A stretch of DNA of 24,433 nt. Source: JBJXGC01 sp046154545 (GTDB lineage Bacteria > Chloroflexota > Dehalococcoidia > Tepidiformales > Tepidiformaceae). The notes below the pieces were generated by a model, which saw only the letters and a program-made list of their open reading frames with translations, searched no databases and was not told the DNA's origin. The stretch spans positions 1-24,433 of the forward strand of contig JBJXGC010000289.1 in assembly GCA_046154545.1 (NCBI GenBank), given 5' to 3'. Position 1 is the stretch's first letter. Every line of letters starts with the position of its first letter. The position numbers and the translations under genes were made by a program. Positions 15,278 through 22,722 of this stretch are shown here, piece after piece.

Positions 15278-15547
15278 ATGGCGAATAACAAATCCGCAAT
15301 CAAGCGGTGGCACCAGTCCCTCAAGCGTCGCGACCGCAACCGCGCGACTCGTTCGGAAACGCGCACTGTGGTGCGCCGCCTGCGCGAGACCGTCGCAGGC
15401 GGAGACGCGACGGCAACCGCCACGGCGCTCGGGCAGGCCTACTCGGCCCTCGACCGTGCGGCCCGCAAGGGCGCCATCCACGCCGGGACGGCTGACCGGA
15501 CGAAGCGCCGCCTCGCTGCCCTCGCCGCCCTCGCCGCCCACGAATAG
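15278..15547 (+). CDS. rpsT: 30S ribosomal protein S20
   Basis: This 89-residue, strongly basic protein begins MANNKSAIKRW, the usual S20 N terminus. It continues with RNRATRSETRTVVRRLRE and ends with KGAIHAGTADRTKRRLAAL, matching the family's helical-bundle pattern and length. S20 binds 16S rRNA in the 30S subunit. The ATG at 15278 follows AGGAA by about 9 nt. The gene stands alone, divergent from rho and 8 bases tail-to-tail from the metallophosphoesterase gene. Confidence 0.96.
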   Translation: MANNKSAIKRWHQSLKRRDRNRATRSETRTVVRRLRETVAGGDATATATALGQAYSALDRAARKGAIHAGTADRTKRRLAALAALAAHE

Positions 15548-15555
15548 CGGCCGGC

Positions 15556-16299
15556 TCAAGGCGTTTCACCGGCTATCGCCAGTCCCGGCTCGTGGACCAG
15601 GGGAGCCCTCCGCACCGACACGCCCTCCGCGCCCAGCCGCACGATATTGATCGTCCGGGCCAGGTCGGGACTCCCCGAGTAGTAGGCCGGTACGGTGCCC
15701 CCGCCCGCTGGCGTCGGGCGATCCCAGTGACCGAGCGCCAGGTAGTCCGCGTCCAGCGCTGCGATATCGTCGTCGTAGATGAGCCATGAGCGGTGCGAGT
15801 CGGCGTGCCCAGCGTGCCAGTGGCCATGGGCCATGGCGACCTGCCAACGCAGGTTCCGCGCTGGCGCCCCTTCCAGCGGCGACATGTCGGCATAGTCCAG
15901 GTGGGGCCGTCCCCAGACGCTCAGGCCCAGGTCGCCGAAGAGGGCGTGTTCCCCTTCCGTGACGCCAAACACGTGCACGTTGGTGGGGTCGGCGACGCCG
16001 CCCCGGCGGTAGACCGAATCAGGCGTCACCGGGTCGTGGTTGCCGGGGAGGATCACGACGGGCCGCCCGTAATCGCCGAGGAGGCGGGCCGTCTGGTCCA
16101 GCACCGCCAGCGGCATGCGGTTGTGGTCGAAGATGTCTCCGGCGAGGAGGAGGACGTCAGCCGCGTTCGCCGTCGCCGTCCGGAGCACCGTTTCCAGCAC
16201 CTCAACGTCAGAGCGGGTGGCCCGGCCCTCGAAACAGATGTGCAGGTCAGAGCTGTGGGCGAGGACCACTGGACGCAGGTGGCTGTCTTCGGGTTGCAT
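15556..16299 (-). CDS. Calcineurin-like metallophosphoesterase
   Basis: This 247-residue protein has the full metallophosphatase motif series: SSDLH (D-x-H, residues 16-20), GDIFDH, PGNHD, AHGHWH and a final GHWD. These bind the two metal ions of calcineurin-like and SbcD-like phosphoesterases. No signal peptide or extra domain is present, so it is probably a cytoplasmic phosphatase or nuclease of unknown substrate. The start ATG at 16299 has no clear ribosome site. It is the last gene of a minus-strand run headed by the MFS transporter, 47 bases after a small membrane-protein frame. SbcC is not encoded nearby, which weakens an SbcD reading. Confidence 0.9.
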   Translation of the reverse strand: MQPEDSHLRPVVLAHSSDLHICFEGRATRSDVEVLETVLRTATANAADVLLLAGDIFDHNRMPLAVLDQTARLLGDYGRPVVILPGNHDPVTPDSVYRRGGVADPTNVHVFGVTEGEHALFGDLGLSVWGRPHLDYADMSPLEGAPARNLRWQVAMAHGHWHAGHADSHRSWLIYDDDIAALDADYLALGHWDRPTPAGGGTVPAYYSGSPDLARTINIVRLGAEGVSVRRAPLVHEPGLAIAGETP

Positions 16300-16346
16300 T
16301 GGTCAACAAGAATGCATCCGGGCCGCACGGTCAATCTGAGCGGCGG

Positions 16347-16535
16347 TCAGCGCGCGATGTCCTTCCGCTGAGATGTGACGGCGCCGGCCGCCGCGAAGAA
16401 GGCGCCCCCGGCCGTTGTGGTCAGGGTCGGCCGCCAGCTCGCGACGAAATAGCCGGCCGCCACCACACCGATCGCCAGCCCGAGCAATACGCCTTCGTGA
16501 GCTTCTCCGTGAAGATGGCGTCCGTCACTCCTCAC
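16347..16535 (-). CDS. Probable small membrane protein
   Basis: A frame of up to 62 codons lies between the dCTP deaminase and phosphoesterase genes on the same strand. From residue 17 the product has two hydrophobic stretches, LLGLAIGVVAAGYFVASW and LTTTAGGAFFAAAGAV, split by a short polar turn, and ends with a charged QRKDIAR. Third codon positions are GC-rich as in real genes, and the spacing (20 and 47 bases to the neighbours) suits an operon. The start is uncertain: GTG 16535 has no ribosome site, while TTG 16487 has GAAGG just before it and gives 46 residues. I do not recognise a family. Confidence 0.45.
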   Translation of the reverse strand: MRSDGRHLHGEAHEGVLLGLAIGVVAAGYFVASWRPTLTTTAGGAFFAAAGAVTSQRKDIAR

Positions 16536-16555
16536 CGCCCGGACGGATATGGCTC

Positions 16556-17779
16556 TCAGGCCCCGCGGCGCCGATTCCCCTTCGCGGCGCCGCGCCCGTG
16601 CCCCGGCACCCGCTCACTGGATGGCATGCGAAAATCGAAGACGGGTGGCTTGAACTGTCGGCTCAGGGCCACGTCCTGGCGCTGGAAATGCGACGCGGCC
16701 GCTTCGTCGCCATACAGGCGCCCGGGCTGGGCGGCCATGCGCTCGTAGGCGAGGCGGGCCACCGGCTGGCCGTCCTCGAGCATGAATGGCACGTCGTGGG
16801 CGCGCACTTCAAGCACGGCGCGCGTGCCCTGGGGGCCGGCCCTGTTGCAGCCGAAGCCGGGGTCGAAGAAGCCCGCGTAGTGTGTCCGTAGTTCACCGTT
16901 GGTCGGGTCGTAGGCCACCATCTCAGCGGCGACCGTGGGGGGAATGCGGACGTGTTCGCGCGAGATGAGGAGGTAGAACTGCTCCGGGTGGAGCACCAGC
17001 CGGCCGCCGGCCTCGGCCGTGACGGGCTCCCAGAAGTCGAGCACCTGGTAGCGGGCGACGGCGGTGAGGTCGACGAGGGCGCTGTTTCGCTTCGCCTGCC
17101 AACCGACATACTCGCCGCCCGGGAGACTGACACTCACGAACAGGCCGCCCGATGCGATCGTCGGCGCGGCCACCGGCTCGCGGGTGCTCCCGGGTTCGAA
17201 AAGGAGGCCGGATTCGGTGTGGAGGTTGCGAAGCTCGTCTTCCTGGAGGAGTTCGTCGCTATCGCTCAGCCGCAGTTGGGCCAGGGCAAGGCCCGCACGG
17301 ACGCCCACCGTGAACGTGTTCGAGTAGACCTCCAGCCACAACCCGCCGCGATAGCCGCGGCGGATCTCGTCGAACCGGGCACCGTGGTCGGTGATCACTC
17401 GGGTGAAGATGTCGAGCCGGCCGGTGGAGCTGCGCGGGTTGGTGCGACCCCGTACGGTCGTGGGCAGCCGCAGGCCCTCGACCAGCGGGATGAGGTAGGG
17501 GCGGCCCCGTTCCAGGACCGCTCCGGTGGCCCCGGTGAGGTCGAGGGGCGGGCCCATCTCGAGTTCGGCCAAGCGCTCCTTTACGGTCGCGTTCGCGCCC
17601 GGAAGGAAGCTGGTCCGCAGCCGGTGGGCCTTCGCCCCGAGCCGGAGGTCGAGGCTGGCCGGCTGAAATTGTGTGTCGGCAACCGGGTGCGCCCGCGGTA
17701 CCGCGATCACTCCGCCGGTTACGGCGCCGCGCAACATTTCGCTCGAGAACACCCCGCGGGGCGGGCCGTCAGCGGGCAC
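16556..17779 (-). CDS. dcd: 2'-deoxycytidine 5'-triphosphate deaminase, long two-domain form
   Basis: This 407-residue protein contains two dUTPase/DCD-like halves. The first (to about 185) has PASLDLRLG, RTNPRSSTGRLD with a downstream GYRGGLWLEV, the usual nucleotide-binding stretch, and GLALAQLRL. The second (about 215-375) has KRNSALVDL, FYLLISREHVRIPP, EMVAYDP, YAGFFDPGFG and GQPVARLAYERM. Such fused forms are annotated as dCTP deaminases, making dUTP for thymidylate synthesis. They are about twice the length of the common single-domain enzyme, which works as a trimer. GTG 17779 is a well-supported start with GGAGGAA 4 nt upstream. The C-terminal tail is basic (RGAAKGNRRRGA). The aroE-like stop lies 48 bases upstream. 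Confidence 0.85.
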   Translation of the reverse strand: MPADGPPRGVFSSEMLRGAVTGGVIAVPRAHPVADTQFQPASLDLRLGAKAHRLRTSFLPGANATVKERLAELEMGPPLDLTGATGAVLERGRPYLIPLVEGLRLPTTVRGRTNPRSSTGRLDIFTRVITDHGARFDEIRRGYRGGLWLEVYSNTFTVGVRAGLALAQLRLSDSDELLQEDELRNLHTESGLLFEPGSTREPVAAPTIASGGLFVSVSLPGGEYVGWQAKRNSALVDLTAVARYQVLDFWEPVTAEAGGRLVLHPEQFYLLISREHVRIPPTVAAEMVAYDPTNGELRTHYAGFFDPGFGCNRAGPQGTRAVLEVRAHDVPFMLEDGQPVARLAYERMAAQPGRLYGDEAAASHFQRQDVALSRQFKPPVFDFRMPSSERVPGHGRGAAKGNRRRGA

Positions 17780-17827
17780 GGGCTTCCTCCGCGTGGTGGG
17801 CGTGTGCGTACGTCACGGCTCTCGATG

Positions 17828-18685
17828 CTACGGCCCTCGGGGTTCCCGCGCGACGGCGCGCAACTCTTCTGGCGTCGCCGTTCCGAAGCCGAAGAACTCC
17901 AGGTAGAGCGGGATCTGTTCGAAGAGCATGTCCAGCCCCGTCTGGACGGCACAGCCCGCCGCCTGCGCGGCCTGGAGCAGCGGCGTCAGTTCCCGTTCGA
18001 GGACCACGTCCGCGACGAACGCCGTGGGCGAGAGGTTCGCCGGGCCGAGTGGCAACGGGTCGCTATCCCGAGCGCCCAGCGGCGTCGCATTGACGACGAG
18101 GTTGTAGCCGGCCGCGTCAGCAGCTCCCGCGTTGAGCTCCACGCCCGGATAGTGCATGCGGAGGCCATCGACCACCCGTTCAGCCCGGCCTTCGACGGGG
18201 TCACTGAGGGTGATGGCGCCCACTCCCGCCCGGGCCAGTGCCGCGGCAATCGCCGACCCGACTCCGCCGGCTCCGGCCACCAGGCACCTGGCCCCCGCGA
18301 ACCCGAACGCCCGCCGTTCGAGCGCCCGGGTGAATCCCTGTCCGTCGAACAGGTCGCCCATGAGCGTGCCGTCGGGGCGGCGGAGGATAGCGTTGCAGGC
18401 GCCCGCGATGCGGACCGCCTCGGAACATTCGTCGAGGAGCGCGACCGTGGTCACCTTGTGCGGCATGGTCACGAGGGCGCCGTGAAAGTTGGTCATCTTC
18501 GCGAGGGCGGCGAGGGTGGTGGCGTAGTCGCCGGGAAGCACGCCCATGGGGACGACGGCCGCGTCGATGCCCGCCTGTTCGAACCAGGGGTTATAGATGA
18601 GCGGCGCGCGGAAGCCCTCGGTGGGATAGCCGAGGTGGGCGATGAGCCGGGTCGTGCCGCTGATCACCGGCGAAGACGTGCGCAC
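17828..18685 (-). CDS. Shikimate dehydrogenase-like protein with altered substrate pocket
   Basis: Clear AroE-family two-domain architecture over 285 residues: an N-terminal substrate domain, then a Rossmann motif VAGAGGVGSAIAAAL, and the C-terminal TGLDMLFEQ helix. The catalytic Lys (K77 in VTMPHK), the Asn in AGACNA (N98) and the Asp in DLFDGQG (D114) are kept. The two serines that hold the shikimate carboxylate in AroE (HSxSP) are replaced by F25 and A27 in EGFRAPL, and the Asn of NVT is Leu71. Substrate is therefore probably not shikimate. Start chosen as GTG 18685, 43 nt after the MFS stop; no strong ribosome site is visible, so the N terminus is uncertain. Cofactor would be NAD(P). Confidence 0.8.
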   Translation of the reverse strand: MRTSSPVISGTTRLIAHLGYPTEGFRAPLIYNPWFEQAGIDAAVVPMGVLPGDYATTLAALAKMTNFHGALVTMPHKVTTVALLDECSEAVRIAGACNAILRRPDGTLMGDLFDGQGFTRALERRAFGFAGARCLVAGAGGVGSAIAAALARAGVGAITLSDPVEGRAERVVDGLRMHYPGVELNAGAADAAGYNLVVNATPLGARDSDPLPLGPANLSPTAFVADVVLERELTPLLQAAQAAGCAVQTGLDMLFEQIPLYLEFFGFGTATPEELRAVAREPRGP

Positions 18686-18728
18686 GAGTCGCAGGGACGA
18701 GCCACTGGCGCACCACCAGCGAGCACCT

Positions 18729-19979
18729 TCAGGCCCGCGCTTCGGCCATTTCGGGGCGGCGCATCGAACGCGAGGCAACCCAGCCGATGGCGACGATCAC
18801 GATGCAGGCGACGGCCAGCGCGACCATCGTCCCGCGTTCGCCAGCCGCGTCCGCCAGGGCGCCGGCCGGGAATCCTATCGCCATCTGCAGGCCGAAGGCG
18901 GTCATCGTCAGCGACATGACGCGCCCAAAGTACGCCGGGTCGGTCCGCTGCATGAGGTTGACCTGGTTGCACATCTGAAAACCGCTCGATGCGGCGCCGA
19001 CCAGGCCGGCGCCGACGAGGGCGAGGGCGAAGTTGGGCGCCAGCGCCATAAGGATGACGCTCACCCCCGTGGCGGCGCCGCAAATGTACATCCACTGGGC
19101 GGCCTTCTCCCGTATCCCGATAGCGGTCAGGGCCACGGTCAGCGCGATCCCGCCGATCGCCGAAGCGCCAAACATCACACTGACACGGTTGGAGTCCTGG
19201 CCGAGTTCGTTCTCGAGGAAGCCCGGCATGAGCTGCTGGTAGGAGAAGGCGGTCATGACGACGCCCGCGAACATCAGCATCATCGCGCGCACTTGCTTAG
19301 CGTTCCAGGTGTAGCGCAGGCCGATCATCAGGTCGCCGAAGACCGACACCTGGTTCTCTCCTCGTCGCCGCCGTGTCGGTTGCATCACGATGAGGAGCGC
19401 GACCGACATGAGGAAGAGCGCCGACATGGCCATGTAAGTGCCACCGATGCCCACGGCGGCCCAGGCGATCATCCCGCCGGCGGCCAACGGACCCACGATC
19501 CGTGTGGCGTTCATCATCAGCTGTTGGAGGGCGACGCCCTGGGCGAGGGCGGGGCCCTGGAGAAGGTCACCGACCCAGGCCTGGCGGGCCGGCATGGAGA
19601 ACGCGAACGTGACCCCCATCAAGGCAGTCATCCCGAAGAGGATCCAGATGTTCAGCACGTCCAGCACAAACAGCAGACCAATCGTGAAGAAGATCGCCCC
19701 CACCGCCGTCATGCCGATGGTCAGCAGCGGCCGCTTCGACCAGCGGTCGCTGAGCGCCCCGCCGATGGGGCCAAGGAAGAGCATGGGCAGCCCCCAGCCC
19801 ATCGCCACAAGTCCCACCGACTTGTTGGTCCCGGTCAGTTCGTAGGCGAGCACGCCCTGCACCACCTGCATCATCCCGAACCCCAGCATGGTCGTGACGT
19901 TGCCGAGAAAGAGCAGGCGGAACTGCGGGTTGGCCAGCGCCGATGTGGCCGGATCCCTTGCCGGCTTCGAGGAGGGCAC
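18729..19979 (-). CDS. MFS transporter (exporter-like)
   Basis: This 416-residue polytopic membrane protein has the N-terminal LANPQFRLLFLGN and a loop between helices 2 and 3 reading GALSDRWSKRPLL, the conserved MFS motif A. About 12 hydrophobic segments follow, with a central loop containing TRRRRGENQ. It fits the MFS_3/EntS-like group of drug or siderophore exporters. GTG 19979 is chosen because GGGAG lies 2-3 nt upstream and it gives a standard N terminus; an open frame back to TTG 20114 has no transporter features. It heads the minus-strand run with the aroE-like and dcd genes. Substrate unknown. Confidence 0.92.
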   Translation of the reverse strand: MPSSKPARDPATSALANPQFRLLFLGNVTTMLGFGMMQVVQGVLAYELTGTNKSVGLVAMGWGLPMLFLGPIGGALSDRWSKRPLLTIGMTAVGAIFFTIGLLFVLDVLNIWILFGMTALMGVTFAFSMPARQAWVGDLLQGPALAQGVALQQLMMNATRIVGPLAAGGMIAWAAVGIGGTYMAMSALFLMSVALLIVMQPTRRRRGENQVSVFGDLMIGLRYTWNAKQVRAMMLMFAGVVMTAFSYQQLMPGFLENELGQDSNRVSVMFGASAIGGIALTVALTAIGIREKAAQWMYICGAATGVSVILMALAPNFALALVGAGLVGAASSGFQMCNQVNLMQRTDPAYFGRVMSLTMTAFGLQMAIGFPAGALADAAGERGTMVALAVACIVIVAIGWVASRSMRRPEMAEARA

Positions 19980-20038
19980 AGCTCCCGCCCGCCCGGTCAG
20001 TGTCCTTGGAAAACGAATGGCAGGCCTCCCGGCGCGAA

Positions 20039-20070
20039 GGTTCGTCTGAGGCGCATAGTTCGCCTGAACC
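20039..20070. repeat. Bulged hairpin in the MFS/LLM divergent intergenic region
   Basis: GGTTC (20039-20043) pairs with GAACC (20066-20070) and AGGCG (20049-20053) with CGCCT (20061-20065). A one-sided GTCTG bulge and a 7-nt loop complete the structure. It lies 60-90 bases upstream of the MFS start, in the gap between divergent genes. It may be a leader structure or an operator. Confidence 0.35.
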
Positions 20071-20192
20071 GTAGCATTCGATGGTACACGAACGTGCCCG
20101 GAAGGTCTCGCCAAGGATCATCATCGGCGGCTGGTGGGCGGATGAGGGGCCGCCTTCCAGCAGGTCGAGGATCCCGTTCGCAGGCGAGCCTG

Positions 20193-20198
20193 TACGCT
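20193..20198 (+). promoter_or_regulatory. Candidate -10 box for a leaderless LLM oxidoreductase transcript
   Basis: TACGCT is followed by exactly 6 nt and then the GTG start at 20205, putting the predicted transcription start on the G of the start codon. The -35 region (GATCCC) is poor, and AGGTGG directly abuts the GTG, too close to serve as a normal ribosome site. Confidence 0.4.
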
Positions 20199-20204
20199 AG
20201 GTGG

Positions 20205-21233
20205 GTGAGTTCCCCGCTCGGCGTCCCCCTTTCCGTGCTTGACCTCGCGCCCGTTGCCGAAGGCTCGTCCGTCGGCGAGGCGCTGCGCAACTCGCTCGAC
20301 CTGGCGCCCCGGGTCGAGCGGCTCGGCTACACCCGCTACTGGGTCGCCGAACACCACAACATGGCCGGCATCGCCTCGTCGGCGCCGGCGGTCCTGCTTG
20401 GCCACATCGCCTCGGTCACCTCGACCATTCGCGTCGGCTCGGGTGGCGTGATGCTCCCCAACCACTCATCCCTCGTGATCGCCGAGCAGTTCGGCATGCT
20501 GGAAGCGTTTCACCCGGGCCGTGTGGACCTCGGCATCGGCCGTGCCCCCGGGACCGACCAACTCACCGCCATGGCGCTGCGCCGGACACAGTTCCAGCGA
20601 GGGGCCGACGATTTTCCCGCTCAGCTCACGGAGCTGTTCGGCTACTTCGAGGGCCGTTGGCCGGACGGCCACCCCTACGCCAGCATCACGGCCACGCCCG
20701 GGTTGGGCGACCGGCCAGCCATCTGGATGCTCGGCTCGTCTGACTACGGGGCGCACGCCGCCGGTGTGCTCGGACTGCCTTACTCGTTCGCCCATCATTT
20801 CGCCTCCGGGGGCACGATGGCCGCCGCCGAGGCCTATCGCTCGTCGTTCCGGGCCGCGGGCGAACTCGAGCAGCCGTATCTCATGCTCGGGGTGTCGGTG
20901 CTGTGCGCCGAATCCGACGAGGAAGCGCGGCGGCTCTCGGCCCCCGGCGCGTTGGCCTTTGTGCGCCTGCGCAGTGGCCGGCCGGGGCGGTTCCCGTCCC
21001 CTGAAGCGGCCGCGGCCTACCAGTTCAGCGCCGTGGAGCAATCGTTGCTAGAGGACCGGATGGGCTCGCAGATCATCGGCGGTCCGGAAACCGTCCGGGC
21101 CGGCCTCGCTGAGCTGGCGGAGCGCACCGGCGCCGACGAACTGATGATCACGACCATGACCCACGGCCACACCGAGCGCGTGCGTTCGTACGAACTGGTC
21201 GCTGAGGCAGCAGGGCTGGCGCCGAAAGGGTAA
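20205..21233 (+). CDS. LLM class flavin-dependent oxidoreductase, MsnO8-like
   Basis: This 342-residue protein is a single-domain luciferase-like monooxygenase of the MsnO8 (group 1) type. Diagnostic stretches near the N terminus are LSVLDLAPVAEGSS, RYWVAEHHNMAGIASSAP, IRVGSGGVMLPNH, and PGRVDLGIGRAPGTDQ; IIGGPETVRAGL comes near the C terminus. These enzymes use reduced flavin and oxygen on mostly unknown substrates. The upstream frame stays open for over 500 codons, but that part lies antisense to the MFS and aroE-like genes and is not coding. GTG 20205 gives the N terminus typical of the family; GTG 20235 is an alternative. It diverges from the MFS gene and converges on the SCO6745-like gene. 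Confidence 0.93.
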   Translation: MSSPLGVPLSVLDLAPVAEGSSVGEALRNSLDLAPRVERLGYTRYWVAEHHNMAGIASSAPAVLLGHIASVTSTIRVGSGGVMLPNHSSLVIAEQFGMLEAFHPGRVDLGIGRAPGTDQLTAMALRRTQFQRGADDFPAQLTELFGYFEGRWPDGHPYASITATPGLGDRPAIWMLGSSDYGAHAAGVLGLPYSFAHHFASGGTMAAAEAYRSSFRAAGELEQPYLMLGVSVLCAESDEEARRLSAPGALAFVRLRSGRPGRFPSPEAAAAYQFSAVEQSLLEDRMGSQIIGGPETVRAGLAELAERTGADELMITTMTHGHTERVRSYELVAEAAGLAPKG

Positions 21234-21274
21234 CCCCGGCCCGACGCCGGGTGGCGAACCCAGCGCTTGAGATC

Positions 21275-21323
21275 TTCCGGAAACCAGCGGCCGCGACGGC
21301 CGCGGCTACAGGCGGATTCCGGA
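21275..21323. terminator. Nested inverted repeat between convergent genes, possible bidirectional terminator
   Basis: An outer pair TCCGGAA (21276-21282) / TTCCGGA (21317-21323) encloses a perfect inner hairpin GCGGCCG-CGA-CGGCCGC (21287-21303). The element fills much of the 93-base gap between the LLM stop (21233) and the SCO6745-like stop (21327). No T-run follows on either strand, so it is at best a non-canonical terminator. A CCCGGC/GCCGGG hairpin lies just before it. Confidence 0.4.
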
Positions 21324-21326
21324 CCG

Positions 21327-22211
21327 TTAGCCCGCAGCCCGCTTGTAGACATCCGATGTGAACGTTTTCGCAGCGATGCACAGGTTCGACCATTCCTGGA
21401 GCTGCGCAACGATTGACTCGAAGTCATCGCCGATCGCCTCAACGACCGGCCGCTCCATCGCATCAGTGCGCTCCTCGATGGTGTCCCGGAGCTGTCTTCC
21501 CGCAGCCGTCAATGCCCCGGCGGCGACCAGCCCGCGCTGCTCGAGGTCCCTGACGGCGGCTGCGACCTGCGGCTCGCTCCAGCCGCGCGTGGCCGTATAG
21601 GGGCCGAGCGGCATGCCCAGCCACAGCTCCGTCACGATGTTCATCGCGACCGGGCCCAGTCCGGCGCTGATCGACGCGGCGAGGTGGCTATCGCCCCGGT
21701 GTTCGCGCAGCAGGTTGCAGGCCCGCCAGAGCTGGGCGGCCGGGTCCGTTGGCCAGGGCAGCGAACGCAGCCCGGAGAAGAGGGCACGGGCCGTCCCGTC
21801 CGCAGCCTCGACGCCGCGCCGTAGTGCGGTAACGGCGGGCGAAACGTCGATATCCCCGAGCACGGCACGCAGGGTCCCGGCGGTCACCTCGGCCTGGGCT
21901 TCGAGGAGCGCCTCGCGGCCGACGGCCTCCCTGCCGCGCCGGTAGGCCGCGCTGATCAGCCCCGGCTCGAACACACCGAACGCGGCGACAACCACCTCCG
22001 CGGCCAGCTCGCCCATCGGTGCGGCCCGCCCCCAGACGTAGCCAGCGGCGAAGTCCAACCCTGGTGCTCCCGCCCGCGCGAGGATGGCGGCGGAGCCGAT
22101 GTTATGCATGGCGATCGGCTCGAAGGCATCGCGGAGCCGCCGGGCCGGGCGCGCGTCCCGCACCGGTCGCGGCAGCGCCGGTCCTGTCGTGGCTTCCAGT
22201 GACTCCGGCAT
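21327..22211 (-). CDS. SCO6745 family protein (SalK-like)
   Basis: This 294-residue protein matches the SCO6745/SalK-like family. It has ARRLRDAFEPIAMHN at the start, RAAPMG with VVVAAFGVFEP, then SLPWPTDPAAQLWRA with LREHRGDSH, and later GWSEPQVAAAVRDLEQRGLV and LTAAGRQLRD, which look like a winged-helix part. The family is common in Actinobacteria and has no established function. The ATG at 22211 has GGGGAG about 7 nt upstream. It starts 2 bases after the stop of an MntA-like gene, so the two are surely co-transcribed. The predicted helix-turn-helix suggests regulation, but the first half has no known role. Confidence 0.85.
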   Translation of the reverse strand: MPESLEATTGPALPRPVRDARPARRLRDAFEPIAMHNIGSAAILARAGAPGLDFAAGYVWGRAAPMGELAAEVVVAAFGVFEPGLISAAYRRGREAVGREALLEAQAEVTAGTLRAVLGDIDVSPAVTALRRGVEAADGTARALFSGLRSLPWPTDPAAQLWRACNLLREHRGDSHLAASISAGLGPVAMNIVTELWLGMPLGPYTATRGWSEPQVAAAVRDLEQRGLVAAGALTAAGRQLRDTIEERTDAMERPVVEAIGDDFESIVAQLQEWSNLCIAAKTFTSDVYKRAAG

Positions 22212-22213
22212 CG

Positions 22214-22645
22214 TCAACTCCCCCAGGACGACTTCAGGAGCTCTATACCTCGTCGCCGGTACTGTTGCAGGTAGGGCAGCAGGTCGAAGTACTCGTTGCG
22301 CCGCGCCACTTCGAAGGCGACACGGGCCGAGCGGTCGCGTTCTACCAGCAATTGTCCGTCGCGGAGGACACGGTGCACCAGGTCGGCCGGGGCGGCGCGG
22401 CCGTCGATCAGGTCACAGGGGCGCCTGCAAGCGCGCTCGACCGCGTCCCTCAACTCATCCAGCGGGCCGCCGAGGCGGGCATCGATCCGCTCCGCGAACA
22501 GAACCGCGATGTCGAGGTCGCTGTCCTTCGAAGCCGTCCTGCGCGCGAAACTCCCGAACAGGTAGGCGACCAGCACCCGCGGGTCTGCCTCAAGCGCTTC
22601 GCGCGCGCGTTCGATCAGGCGGTCAGGCGACAGGTCGGAGTCCAT
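22214..22645 (-). CDS. MntA-like minimal nucleotidyltransferase, no HepT partner nearby
   Basis: This 143-residue protein has the minimal nucleotidyltransferase signature GSX10DXD: G31-S32 and D43/D45 in GSFARRTASKDSDLDIAV. It has the length of MntA antitoxins, which AMPylate HepT toxins in HEPN/MNT (type VII) modules. The C terminus (EYFDLLPYLQQYRRRGIELL) is the usual coiled end. No HepT-like gene (R-X4-6-H) lies on either side; its downstream partner is the SCO6745-like gene, 2 bases away. The ATG at 22645 has GGAG about 5 nt upstream. It may serve an unlinked toxin or have another target. The family is clear; the function here is open. Confidence 0.85.
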   Translation of the reverse strand: MDSDLSPDRLIERAREALEADPRVLVAYLFGSFARRTASKDSDLDIAVLFAERIDARLGGPLDELRDAVERACRRPCDLIDGRAAPADLVHRVLRDGQLLVERDRSARVAFEVARRNEYFDLLPYLQQYRRRGIELLKSSWGS

Positions 22646-22722
22646 GGCGTCTCCAGCGTAGCAGGCCGGGCTGTCACGGCATCCCGCGGCCCCCGCCGCT
22701 GCGGAGCGGGACTCCCAGGTGC

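Noticed and set aside
16952..18919. Plus-strand open frame of 655 codons.
   Set aside because: It is antisense to the dcd, aroE-like and MFS genes, which have full family motifs; the translated product is a low-information Arg/Glu/Val-rich shadow.
19980..20114. N-terminal extension of the MFS transporter to TTG 20114.
   Set aside because: The added 45 residues are not transporter-like, and GTG 19979 has GGGAG immediately upstream and a standard N terminus.
18642..20204. Very long plus-strand open frame joined to the MsnO8-like gene (863 codons in all).
   Set aside because: This part is antisense to the MFS and aroE-like genes, is rich in His/Arg/Glu without any family pattern, and only the segment from 20205 matches a known protein. 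GC-rich coding DNA often leaves the antisense frame open.
22646..22722. Space checked for a HepT toxin gene next to the MntA-like gene.
   Set aside because: Only 77 bases separate it from the LLM gene, with no open frame of suitable size; the other side is the SCO6745-like gene, which has no HEPN motif.
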